From NCBI GenBank assembly GCA_008933765.1, contig WBUK01000012.1, positions 1 through 64,000 of the forward strand: a stretch of 64,000 nt of DNA, written 5' to 3'. This DNA comes from Ignavibacteriaceae bacterium. Lineage in GTDB: Bacteria; Bacteroidota; Ignavibacteria; Ignavibacteriales; Ignavibacteriaceae. Below the pieces are notes generated by a model. It saw nothing but the letters and a program-made list of their open reading frames with translations. It was not told where the DNA came from and did no database searches. Shown here one piece after another: positions 1 through 8,142 of the stretch; within the stretch, counting starts at the first letter, position 1; each line of letters starts with the position of its first letter. The position numbers and the translations under genes are program-made.

Positions 1-235
1 TATCTATCAGGATGATGTCGGAAACCTCCACAATGTTAGGATGGTGCAGTTTTCGGAGAAGCTTCGCCTCATTATGAAAAAGCTTAAGAACCGCAGGGTT
101 GCTGCTGAATTGTTGCCACAACATTTTTACCGCGAAAATTTCGCCAAAGTGGATGTGCCGGGCTTTATACACCACCCCCATCCCACCTTGCCCAATCTGT
201 TCTATCAACTCATAATTCTGTACTGTTTTTGCCAT
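1..235 (-). CDS. Ser/Thr protein kinase, N-terminal part (runs off the left edge)
   Basis: Reading the minus strand from an ATG at 235 gives 78 codons open to the window edge. The product shows the N-lobe of a Hanks-type kinase: a glycine loop GQGGMGVVYKA at residues 15-25, the ATP-anchoring lysine in FAVKML at about 35-40, and the helix-C glutamate in NEAKLL at about 55-60. It also has the typical HPNIV stretch. The catalytic loop lies outside the window, so activity cannot be judged. It would phosphorylate Ser/Thr residues of unknown partners. It is transcribed divergently from dnaB. The family assignment is strong; the partner and any sensor domain are not visible. Confidence 0.88.
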   Translation of the reverse strand, partial: MAKTVQNYELIEQIGQGGMGVVYKARHIHFGEIFAVKMLWQQFSSNPAVLKLFHNEAKLLRKLHHPNIVEVSDIILID

Positions 236-616
236 TGGTTGATTAATTTTATATGATCAAAGAATTTCAAATACTCGCTGACTAAAATATTCAAACTTTT
301 CCTAATATTTATATCACTAAAGTATAATATTGTGGTTTTGTTAAAATTTACTTCGTAAATTTTTAACCTGTTTTGTCTTTTTTTATTGGTTTTATGCTTT
401 TCCTTGAAGTGGGTTGCTTGGTTTGAGCCTGCGTTTTTCACAACCTTTCTCCCGCTTATATTTCAACCACCACTTCCAACTTAAAGCGGGGGATAAAACC
501 CTTAAAGGTTACAGAAAAAATACATATCTTTACTTCCCCGATAAATAAAACTTTTTAACTTGGATGCATGTTCTGATTTTTCCTGCATGCAACAAATTTT
601 ATACACATATTAACTT
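236..616. other. AT-rich divergent intergenic region between kinase and dnaB
   Basis: No coding region is convincing here. The gap must hold the promoters of the divergent kinase and dnaB genes, but no sigma-70 or Bacteroidota-type promoter stands out. A CCCGCTT/AAGCGGG inverted repeat with a wide loop spans about 451-489, and GCATG/CATGC arms flank a T-rich loop near 565-595. Confidence 0.4.
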
Positions 617-2038
617 ATGAGCACGCAACAAAAAAACGAGATCGTTGCCACACAACCGGAGAACGGTCAGAATAAGGCGATGGTGCCTCCGCACACTAAT
701 GAGATTGAAACTTTGGTGCTCGGAGCTATGCTGATTGACCCGGAAGCGATTAACAAAGCCGTTTCGGTGATAGATAAAACCGCTTTCTATAAACCCGCAC
801 ATCAGACGATTTTTGCAGCTATGGTGAACCTCTATAACGAGCACGAACCAATCGATGTGCCGACAGTATTTAACGAGCTTTCACGACTGAAAGTGATCGA
901 CTCGGTCGGGGGGCTGACCTATTTATCCGAACTGGGGAACAACATCTCTTCGGCGGCAAACATCGAATATCACCTGAAAATTTTGGTGGAAAAGAAAATT
1001 CTGCGCGACCTCATTAATGTATCCCACAGAATTGCGCAACGAGCCTATATGGCTGAAGACACGGCGCTGAAAATACTCGATGAAGCCGAAAACAGCATAT
1101 TTCAAATCTCGGAAACACGCTCGAAAAAAACTTATATCGACATGAAGCGCGCCGTTACACAAACCATCGAGTATATCGAAGTGGTGCACAACAAAACCGC
1201 TGCAGGCGTGGTGGGCGTACCTACCGGATTTTACGACTTGGACGATTTTCTGGGCGGTTTCCAAAACTCCGATTTAATCATTCTTGCAGCGCGCCCCTCG
1301 ATGGGCAAAACTGCGCTTGCGTTAGCCTTTGCCAGAAATGCCGCCGTTATGCACAAACTCCCCGTTGCGATTTTTTCGCTTGAAATGGCGACAACTCAAC
1401 TCGTTACCCGTCTTATCTGCTCAGAGGCAAAAATCCCCGGGCAGAACCTGCGAAAAGGGAGAATGACCGCCGAGGAACACTCGAGAATTGCTCAATACGG
1501 CGGAAAACTTGCCGAAGCACCGATCTATATTGATGATGTGCCGGGCCAAACAGTGCTGGAAATCAGGGCGAAATCCAGAAGACTGAAGTCGGAATACGGC
1601 ATTAAAATGATTGTTATCGACTACCTGCAGCTTATGCAAGGGCATGCAGACACCGAAAGCCGCGAAAGGGAGATTTCAACCATTTCCCGTTCACTCAAAG
1701 GCTTGGCGAAAGATTTGGATATACCGATTATTGCGCTTTCGCAACTGAACAGGGAATCGGAAAAGCGAACCGACAAGCGACCGATGCTCTCTGACCTGCG
1801 TGAATCAGGCTCGATTGAGCAGGATGCCGATGTGGTGATGTTCATTCATCGACCGGAATACTACGGCAAAGAGGTGGATTCCGAAGGAAACTCGATGAAA
1901 GGGCTTGCGGAAGTGATCATCGCAAAACACAGAAACGGACCCACAGGCGAGGTGAAGCTTACTTTTCTGCACGAATATACCAAATTTGAAAACAGGCAAC
2001 ATTTTAACCGGTTTGCGGGTGAAGTTCCGCAGTTTTAG
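617..2038 (+). CDS. dnaB: Replicative DNA helicase DnaB
   Basis: Hexameric 5'-3' helicase that unwinds DNA at the replication fork and recruits primase. The 473-residue product has the usual DnaB size. The N-terminal domain (about 25-130) precedes a RecA-like motor with Walker A ARPSMGKT at about 225-232, a Walker B-type VIDYLQL near 340, and the conserved LRESGSIEQDADVV segment near 395-408. No intein or insertion is seen. The start ATG at 617 lacks a clear Shine-Dalgarno, as is common in Bacteroidota. It converges with nfo, whose stop is only 3 bp away. Confidence 0.97.
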   Translation: MSTQQKNEIVATQPENGQNKAMVPPHTNEIETLVLGAMLIDPEAINKAVSVIDKTAFYKPAHQTIFAAMVNLYNEHEPIDVPTVFNELSRLKVIDSVGGLTYLSELGNNISSAANIEYHLKILVEKKILRDLINVSHRIAQRAYMAEDTALKILDEAENSIFQISETRSKKTYIDMKRAVTQTIEYIEVVHNKTAAGVVGVPTGFYDLDDFLGGFQNSDLIILAARPSMGKTALALAFARNAAVMHKLPVAIFSLEMATTQLVTRLICSEAKIPGQNLRKGRMTAEEHSRIAQYGGKLAEAPIYIDDVPGQTVLEIRAKSRRLKSEYGIKMIVIDYLQLMQGHADTESREREISTISRSLKGLAKDLDIPIIALSQLNRESEKRTDKRPMLSDLRESGSIEQDADVVMFIHRPEYYGKEVDSEGNSMKGLAEVIIAKHRNGPTGEVKLTFLHEYTKFENRQHFNRFAGEVPQF

Positions 2039-2041
2039 TTT

Positions 2042-2905
2042 TCACACCTCAATAAGCTCCCTGAGTCGGGCGAGATTTTCTAAATCTTCAAGTTGTTCTT
2101 TCCCTTTGGGTGTTTCCAAAATTTTTGGAACACGGAAAAGTCGGCTGTCGTTCAGGATATTTCTAAACCCTTCCAACCCAATGAACCCCGCACCAATGTG
2201 ATCGTGCCGGTCAACCCGGCTGCCGAGCGGCTTTTTGCTGTCGTTAAAATGAAAAGCCTGCAGGCGCTCCAAGCCTATCACGCAATCGAACTCTGCGATA
2301 ACTTCCTGATATTTTACGGGGTCTTTTATATCGTACCCTGCGGCGAAAATGTGCGCAGTATCGATGCAGACGGTCACTCTTTCGGGATGTTTAACCGTCG
2401 CAATAATATCCCTTGCGTGCTCGAACCTGTAACCGAGTGCGCTCCCCTGCCCGGCGGTTAGTTCGATCATACTTTTAACTTTGAAGCCGGGTGTCCTCTC
2501 GTGAATAATATCGAGCGCCGAAGCGATTCTTTTAATTCCAAAGGCTTCGCCCTCCCCAAGGTGTGCGCCGGGGTGGAAGTTCAGCTGCGGGATTCCCAGC
2601 ATTTCGCACCGCTCGAGTTCATCCGTCATAGCGTTCACCGATTTGTTGAATATTTCATCGTCAGGCGAGCCGAGGTTAATCAGATATGAATCGTGAGCCA
2701 TCACAAACTTGATGCCGGAAGCGGCAATTCCCTCCCTGAAACTTGTGGCTTCTTCTTCTTTCAACGGGGGAGCGCTCCACCGGTTGTTGTTCTTTGTGAA
2801 AATTTGCATTGCGGTGAACCCAAGTTTCTGCGCCAGAGGAATTGCAGCGTTAACGCCGCCCTGAATTGAAGTGTGGGCACCCAGAAGTTGATCTTTTGCT
2901 CTCAT
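2042..2905 (-). CDS. nfo: Endonuclease IV (AP endonuclease)
   Basis: Zinc-dependent apurinic/apyrimidinic endonuclease of base-excision repair; it cuts 5' to abasic sites. The 287 residues match the family length. Visible metal and active-site motifs are HTSIQGG near the N-terminus, HPGAHLG in the middle, CIDTAHIFAAGYD, and HFNDSK followed by DRHDHIGAG near the C-terminus. It is a TIM-barrel of the Xylose-isomerase-like clan. Its stop almost touches the dnaB stop (convergent). It appears to be a single-gene unit with a short AT-rich leader. Confidence 0.96.
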   Translation of the reverse strand: MRAKDQLLGAHTSIQGGVNAAIPLAQKLGFTAMQIFTKNNNRWSAPPLKEEEATSFREGIAASGIKFVMAHDSYLINLGSPDDEIFNKSVNAMTDELERCEMLGIPQLNFHPGAHLGEGEAFGIKRIASALDIIHERTPGFKVKSMIELTAGQGSALGYRFEHARDIIATVKHPERVTVCIDTAHIFAAGYDIKDPVKYQEVIAEFDCVIGLERLQAFHFNDSKKPLGSRVDRHDHIGAGFIGLEGFRNILNDSRLFRVPKILETPKGKEQLEDLENLARLRELIEV

Positions 2906-3000
2906 TTACTGCGGCTTATGTTTCTGAAAATTTACGATACATTTTTTATTCGCTTTTAATAACACACTTTTTCCCCCTCTCAGCTAAAAAGCACAGGTTC

Positions 3001-3909
3001 TTAAAAACCTTTTTCCAACTCCCTGACAACAACATCAATCGACTCATCCACCGAAAGGGGCGCAACGCCACAGGAAAGCAACCGTGAAATATCAAGTGAA
3101 ACATCCTCAACCTGCGGCAGGTTGGGCAGCTCGCGGAATGATTTCAGAACAACGGCGGCTTCATCCAACCCCGCCCGCCTTACGAACTTAAGGAAAAGCT
3201 CAGCCCGGGAGGTTCTTTCACCCGAACCAAAATTGAGAAACTTGTGGGGGATATTTCTTCCGTTTTCCATCAGTCCGGTCAGTTCCGTGAGCATGCGGGC
3301 ACCGTCGTTCACTAAGAGAGAAGAGCGATATTGATCCCGGAAAAGCACCACTTCCTCACCGTTTTTAATTTTGTTGTAAGCCTCCTGAAAAAATGCTTTC
3401 AGTTTCCCTTTCGAAAAGCCGTACATCAGAGCAATCCTTAGGATAAGATAATCATCGCACGCCGCCTGAACAGCCGCCTCCCCCTCCAATTTCGTGGAAG
3501 CATACAAAGAAAGAGGATTAAGCGGTGCATCCTCACGAAGATTTCCGCCGGCACTTCCGTTGTAAACCAAGTCGGTCGAGGCATAAATCATTTTTGCTCC
3601 ATGCTCCGCACAAAGGGCGGCAAGCGAACCGGAGGCTTTAACATTAATATCGTGAACATCTTTTTCCGTGAGCGCTAAAGCGTGAGAAACCGCAGTTATC
3701 CCCGCAAGATGAAGCACCAATTCCGGCTTAAAGCTGCGGAAAATGGACTGCATAGCCGCGAAATCGCGCACATCCGCGAGCGAAAATTGGCTTTTCGACT
3801 CGGTTACCGGGGGGTTATGATATAGCGCGTGAACGGTGTGTTTTTCCCACAGGCGGGGCAAAAGGTGCTGTCCGAGGAAACCGCCCGCACCCGTAACTAA
3901 AATTCTGAT
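3001..3909 (-). CDS. NAD(P)-dependent sugar-nucleotide reductase, RmlD-like, with non-canonical start
   Basis: Short-chain dehydrogenase of the RmlD (dTDP-4-dehydrorhamnose reductase) type. It would reduce a 4-keto nucleotide sugar for surface polysaccharide. The Rossmann motif VTGAGGFLG lies at the very N-terminus; STDLVY and YASTK (catalytic Tyr/Lys) follow in mid-protein. The first ATG/GTG/TTG in frame is the TTG at 3861, which would delete the Rossmann motif. The frame is open upstream to a stop just above 3925, and the codon where the methionine is expected is ATC at 3907-3909 (then AGA ATT TTA). It sits 4 bp after the upstream gene's stop, so it may be translated by coupling. Substrate is uncertain. 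Confidence 0.75.
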   Translation of the reverse strand: MRILVTGAGGFLGQHLLPRLWEKHTVHALYHNPPVTESKSQFSLADVRDFAAMQSIFRSFKPELVLHLAGITAVSHALALTEKDVHDINVKASGSLAALCAEHGAKMIYASTDLVYNGSAGGNLREDAPLNPLSLYASTKLEGEAAVQAACDDYLILRIALMYGFSKGKLKAFFQEAYNKIKNGEEVVLFRDQYRSSLLVNDGARMLTELTGLMENGRNIPHKFLNFGSGERTSRAELFLKFVRRAGLDEAAVVLKSFRELPNLPQVEDVSLDISRLLSCGVAPLSVDESIDVVVRELEKGF

Positions 3910-3913
3910 ATGC

Positions 3914-4828
3914 TTACCAACTGATTTTTAAACCCGCAATTAAATAATTTACATCGTAACCGTCAAATTGGTTGAATTGCCAGCCGAGTGAAACCGCCGT
4001 TTTTGCAGTTAAATAAGAAGGATACCACTCAACCCCCGCTGAAAAATGTGAAAGCTGGTCTTCCGTTTGGTTGTAAATTGAAAGGAGGTCGTTATCGTAA
4101 CAGCCGTTTCTTCTGCCGAGCGCACCCGAAAACTTAGCCACCCACCCCGGCGCAAGCAAATAATTGAACTTTGCACCCACTGAAAAAAGGGTTTTCGTTT
4201 CTTTTTCCGGCACGGCGGAATAGGGGTTGCGCGTATCCAAAAGTGAAACGACGGGCTTAACCGAAAGATACCAGAGATAGCCGTAGTAATAGTCGAACCG
4301 CGCAACAAACTGGTAATTTTTTCTTTTGAAATAACTGTTCAGATCGACAAAATTCACCCCGGCGCCCAGATATGCCGCCCCCGTTCGGAGGATCACCTCG
4401 CCACTGTAGATGTTTGTGCCGTCTTCGGAAGTGTAGCCCGAAAAATCTTTGAAATCGCCGTTAATTCGTCCGTAAGAAGCTTTAATATAGAGGGGATCGA
4501 ACATTAAAGAAGCCCCTGCGAGAGTTGTGCGCTGGGTATAGTCCCACCCTTCGGCTTTAAGAGTGAGATAGTCATAACCCAGAGTGAAGTGGTGCCTGTA
4601 GTTATAGCTAATAGTGATGAACGCAGAGCCGGCTTTTGACACCACCCCCGATGAATAGTTGCCGTAAACCCCAAAAAGTGAAGTGTGAACCTGAAGGGAA
4701 TCAGCAAAGGAAACCGAACCACCGGCAAAAAAAAGCACAAAGAAGAGGAGAAATTTAATTTTCACACGCAACGAAAGCCCGCTGACAGGCAGTATGTTAC
4801 ATACACCAACACTTCGGCACCCCGTCAT
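3914..4828 (-). CDS. Secreted outer-membrane beta-barrel-like protein
   Basis: I do not recognise a named family. The product has a signal peptide (KIKFLLFFVLFFAGG, ending SFA) followed by alternating aromatic/polar strands and a C-terminal aromatic residue, as in outer-membrane barrels. Two starts compete. ATG at 4828 overlaps the TGA of the upstream TPR gene (ATGA), which suggests translational coupling. GTG at 4765 gives a normal-length signal peptide of about 22 residues. The gene belongs to a tight minus-strand group with the TPR gene above and the RmlD-like gene below. Possible roles are porin-like or structural; no substrate can be named. Confidence 0.7.
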   Translation of the reverse strand: MTGCRSVGVCNILPVSGLSLRVKIKFLLFFVLFFAGGSVSFADSLQVHTSLFGVYGNYSSGVVSKAGSAFITISYNYRHHFTLGYDYLTLKAEGWDYTQRTTLAGASLMFDPLYIKASYGRINGDFKDFSGYTSEDGTNIYSGEVILRTGAAYLGAGVNFVDLNSYFKRKNYQFVARFDYYYGYLWYLSVKPVVSLLDTRNPYSAVPEKETKTLFSVGAKFNYLLAPGWVAKFSGALGRRNGCYDNDLLSIYNQTEDQLSHFSAGVEWYPSYLTAKTAVSLGWQFNQFDGYDVNYLIAGLKISW

Positions 4829-5499
4829 TTTATAAGGTTCAGCCCTTTAACGGCGAGCGAGTCTTCCTTGTTCATCATAAGGACGGCGTTGAAGTGTTTT
4901 TTCGCCACATCGTTAAAGCCGAGCGCATACATCGTGTAGCCGTATGAAAGGTTAGCCTCGTAATCGGAAGGGTAAAGCGAAATAATTTTGTTCAGATAGT
5001 TTTTAGATTTTTCCCAAAGTGGCTTTGCCTTATCGAACCCTTTTTCGAAAACAGCCAGTCCGTTGTAATAATAAATTTGCCCAAGCCTCAGGTTAGCTTC
5101 CCTGTTGTTGGGGTCAAGTTTAAGCACCTTGTTATAAAGCTCTTCCGCCTTCGCCCAATTGTTGCTTTTAGCATAAGGAAGGCGCAAGCCAAGAAGTGCC
5201 TCCACGCTCGAAGGTTGAAGCTTAACCGCAAGCTCGTAGTGTTTAATCGATTTTTCGTTGTTATCAGTCAGGTAATAAAGGTAACCCAACCTCAGCTGAA
5301 GCAGGTAGTTATCCTTATACGGCTCGGCGAACGGTTCAAGAAGTGCTGCCGCTTCTTTCAGTTTGCCCTGCCCCTCTAACGCAATCGATTCGTTAAAGGC
5401 ATTTGTGAGGTCGTTCTTCTGTTGCGACGAAATGTTCGTAGCAAAAAAGCCAATAATTGCTAAAAAGATTACAACACTTAAAATTGCAAACTTTTTCAT
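4825..5499 (-). CDS. Tetratricopeptide-repeat protein with N-terminal anchor
   Basis: The 224-residue product starts with a hydrophobic segment (FAILSVVIFLAIIGFFA) that acts as a signal or membrane anchor. About four to five TPR units follow, recognisable by LRLGYLYY, AEELYNKVLKLDPNN, NLRLGQIYYYNG and a later NLSYGYTMYALG. TPRs bind other proteins, so this is probably a periplasmic scaffold. A purine-rich GAGGAGAGAG stretch just upstream of the ATG is a good ribosome-binding site. Its TGA overlaps the next gene's possible ATG, suggesting one operon. Confidence 0.85.
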   Translation of the reverse strand: MKKFAILSVVIFLAIIGFFATNISSQQKNDLTNAFNESIALEGQGKLKEAAALLEPFAEPYKDNYLLQLRLGYLYYLTDNNEKSIKHYELAVKLQPSSVEALLGLRLPYAKSNNWAKAEELYNKVLKLDPNNREANLRLGQIYYYNGLAVFEKGFDKAKPLWEKSKNYLNKIISLYPSDYEANLSYGYTMYALGFNDVAKKHFNAVLMMNKEDSLAVKGLNLIK

Positions 5500-5553
5500 T
5501 CTCTCTCCTCGTTAGTTTGGGGGTTGTTACTCTCCCCCGTTTTTTGGATGATT

Positions 5554-7962
5554 TTAGCCCTTATCTTCCGGGTTCTTTTTAACCCTGATTGTCTTACCGC
5601 CGGGCATTGCGAAGGAAAACGATTCGATCTGCCCGCTCTCGGTGATGGTTAGTTCCGTTTTATACTCCCGTTTCAAGCCGGCAAAGAGCCCACTTCCGGA
5701 ATAAAAAACTTCTCCCGTTAGTGAGATGTTCGGTTCCCCTTCCCGTTTCAAAAACCGATATTTCCCCTTCGCCTCAAACCATGAAGTGAAGAAGATGAAA
5801 AATTCAGAAATGTATCTTCCCCACAGCCGCGGAAGGTCGGAAACCGGAATTAAATCCTCCCAAACCAACCCTTTTTGCAGAGTTAAAGGCACCCTCCGGG
5901 CAGCCAGATAGAGGCAGTAGAGCGCAGAATCTTTGTTGCCCGAAAAAGAACTGAAATAGAAAACTTTGCCCGTGTTGTAAAAATTTGCAACTGCCCCTGC
6001 TGAAGATTCAATGTATGGGTTGTTAAACACATCGATGCCGGTTTTCCACTCTTCAGTTTTTACCAAGCCGCCCCGTTTTCTGCCGTGTAAATCACCGCCG
6101 CCCATGTTGCCCCCATGGCTCGCCGGCACATCACCGCCGCCCATGTTAACCCCGCGGCTCGCGGGAACATCACCGCCACCCATGTTAACCCCATGGCTCG
6201 CCGGCACATCACCCCTTGTGTTCACCTCGTAAACAAACGAAAAAGTATCGCCGTACTTAAAATTAAAAGCCTTTCCGAGGGTTTTGTGCTTTTCGATATT
6301 CTGAACCTTTGCAGCCTTTTCAGGAAAATCAAACGCTTTAAGCACCAATTCATCACCACCCCGCTCGGTCTTGCTGCTTCTCGTTTCATCACCACCCCGC
6401 TCTGCCACTCCGCCTCGATCTGCCTCACCATCTTGCGTTCCTGCTTCACTTCGCTCTATCTCACCACCCTGTTTTATCCTACCGCCTCGCTCTAAATAAA
6501 ACGAAAACGGAAACTTATGCGTGTAGCCACCGACCGAATCATCAGTCTGGAACTGGAAATGGAGGTGCGGGTAGGGCGATCTGCCACTGTTGCCACAATT
6601 CGCAATTATCTCCCCTTTTTCAATCGTATCTCCCTCTTTCACTTTTATTGAGCCGGGTTTCAGGTGCGAAAGCGCCGAGAAAAGCCCTTCTCCGTGGTCA
6701 AGTATAATCGTGTTTCCCCAATTTTTCTCTAAGTCTATCTCGCCGATTTCGTTGTCGGGTATCCCGTCGGAAATTCTCACAACTTTCCCTGAGAGAGGTG
6801 CCGAAACGGGGATGCCGTAGCAGTAGTAGTCTTCAAGTCTTTCACCTTTGCCGGCAAATTCTTCCCCGTTTTCGGTGAGTACAAAATCCCATGCGTAGCG
6901 CCATTTATCTTTGTGCGTATGCTCGCCGTCGAAAGCCTGTGTAACAGTCCACTCACCCCAGACGGGCAGCTCAGGGAAGAACAGCTTAAAATTCCCGAAG
7001 CGCGAAAGGCGGTTGCGGTGGTGATACAGGTTCTCTTCCGGCGAACCCGGTTTGAAATAAAGAAGCACCAAATCGGTCTGCTCTTTCCTGAATTTCAGGC
7101 TGTAAATCGTTGAAAGCGTTATGAAATTAAAAGGCAGCACCAAAACCGGAAGAGTTGTGCTTTCGAACAATGCTGCAAAAAACGCAGTAACAATAACAAC
7201 CATAACGGCGGCAATCAGCGCCAATAAGTAACTTTTAGCCGAAGGCAGCACCAAACTTCCGCCCAACGCAAAAGATGTGATTACGGCGTTAAAACCCACA
7301 ATCAGCCCCAAATCATCAACACGATGGGGAAGTATTGCCGTCAGAAAAAGTGTTGCCACCAACCAGGCACTAACCCCAAGCAAAAAAAGCGCACGCGAGA
7401 AGAACAACACCCCGAGCGTAATCAGCAAACCGGTGGTGATATTAGGCTGAAAAAACAACAATGCAACCGACCGGAAAAAATTCCGCACCACTTCCGGCAA
7501 AAATTCGTAGTATTTGGCATCTGTTGCATGAACTGCAGGCGTTATATCATGAAAATTCCCCAGAAATATCATGTAGATAAATAACGCTATAACAAACGGA
7601 AGCGTTAACCCCGGCAGGTTCATCGATACCGCTAAGTAGTTCTCCAAAACCACTGCGATGAAGAAGGTTATAACCACGAAAAGGGGGATTAAAACAACCG
7701 ACAACGGCGTTAAATTAAAGAAAAATACCGTTGCGGCGCTGAATAAAATTCCATTGAAACCGTAAAACCCCGACTCAATCTTCGCAGGCTCGAACTTCAA
7801 AAACCAGGCAATTAAATTGGTGAGCACAACCCCCAGCAACGACATCGCTGCAATGCCCGGCGCCGCGAATGAAGCTGCCAGAATAAGCGCACCAAGCCAT
7901 CTTCGGTTTGAAAACAGCACCTGCGCGTAACTGTAAAATATTGAGTTGAGAAAAAACTGCAC
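5554..7962 (-). CDS. Urea-transporter-like membrane domain fused to an M23 peptidase domain
   Basis: A 802-residue fusion. Residues 1 to about 290 are a polytopic membrane domain resembling the SLC14/UT urea channel (for example GFYGFNGILF and the internally duplicated GLIVGFNAVI). Residues about 330-490 resemble an M23 (LytM) zinc peptidase: Asp in RYAWDF near 358, GNTIILDHGEGL, and HLHFQFQ near 466. M23 enzymes cut peptidoglycan cross-bridges or act as inactive regulators. Two low-complexity stretches follow (about 489-534 and 583-624), then a beta-rich tail of about 180 residues. The start is GTG at 7962. The gene lies below the decarboxylase/ATP-grasp/PqqD genes. The urea specificity is inferred from family resemblance only. 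Confidence 0.82.
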   Translation of the reverse strand: MQFFLNSIFYSYAQVLFSNRRWLGALILAASFAAPGIAAMSLLGVVLTNLIAWFLKFEPAKIESGFYGFNGILFSAATVFFFNLTPLSVVLIPLFVVITFFIAVVLENYLAVSMNLPGLTLPFVIALFIYMIFLGNFHDITPAVHATDAKYYEFLPEVVRNFFRSVALLFFQPNITTGLLITLGVLFFSRALFLLGVSAWLVATLFLTAILPHRVDDLGLIVGFNAVITSFALGGSLVLPSAKSYLLALIAAVMVVIVTAFFAALFESTTLPVLVLPFNFITLSTIYSLKFRKEQTDLVLLYFKPGSPEENLYHHRNRLSRFGNFKLFFPELPVWGEWTVTQAFDGEHTHKDKWRYAWDFVLTENGEEFAGKGERLEDYYCYGIPVSAPLSGKVVRISDGIPDNEIGEIDLEKNWGNTIILDHGEGLFSALSHLKPGSIKVKEGDTIEKGEIIANCGNSGRSPYPHLHFQFQTDDSVGGYTHKFPFSFYLERGGRIKQGGEIERSEAGTQDGEADRGGVAERGGDETRSSKTERGGDELVLKAFDFPEKAAKVQNIEKHKTLGKAFNFKYGDTFSFVYEVNTRGDVPASHGVNMGGGDVPASRGVNMGGGDVPASHGGNMGGGDLHGRKRGGLVKTEEWKTGIDVFNNPYIESSAGAVANFYNTGKVFYFSSFSGNKDSALYCLYLAARRVPLTLQKGLVWEDLIPVSDLPRLWGRYISEFFIFFTSWFEAKGKYRFLKREGEPNISLTGEVFYSGSGLFAGLKREYKTELTITESGQIESFSFAMPGGKTIRVKKNPEDKG
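6091..6213 (-). repeat. In-frame 39-bp minisatellite inside the UT-M23 gene
   Basis: Three 39-bp units begin at 6091, 6130 and 6169, with a partial fourth at 6208. Each encodes 13 residues of the type GGDVPASHGVNMG. The unit length is a multiple of three, so copy changes keep the frame. It lies between the M23 domain and the C-terminal beta-rich part and probably forms a flexible spacer. Confidence 0.9.
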
Positions 7963-8142
7963 TAATCGCCTTTGAAAATGAAATTAAGAATCTGCACCCC
8001 AAAAAATTGCTCCCGGCAAAACTGCACCCCTGCAAAATTGCTCCCGGCAAAACTGCAACCCGCAAAGCCGGAACCCCTGCAAAAAACCGAACCCCGCAAA
8101 ATATAAATTCTGCAAACTATTGCACCCCAAAATACAACGATA
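7963..8142. repeat. Degenerate tandem repeats between decarboxylase and UT-M23 genes
   Basis: The gap is built of related C/A-rich blocks. An almost perfect 31-bp pair (core ATTGCTCCCGGCAAAACTGC) starts at 8006 and 8037, with weaker copies on both sides. On the coding (minus) strand the blocks contain GTGCAGTTTT, which is also the start codon and first codons of the UT-M23 gene at 7962. Confidence 0.75.

Noticed and set aside
6011..6495. Two plus-strand frames opposite the UT-M23 gene
   Set aside because: They mirror the minisatellite and low-complexity codons of the real gene.
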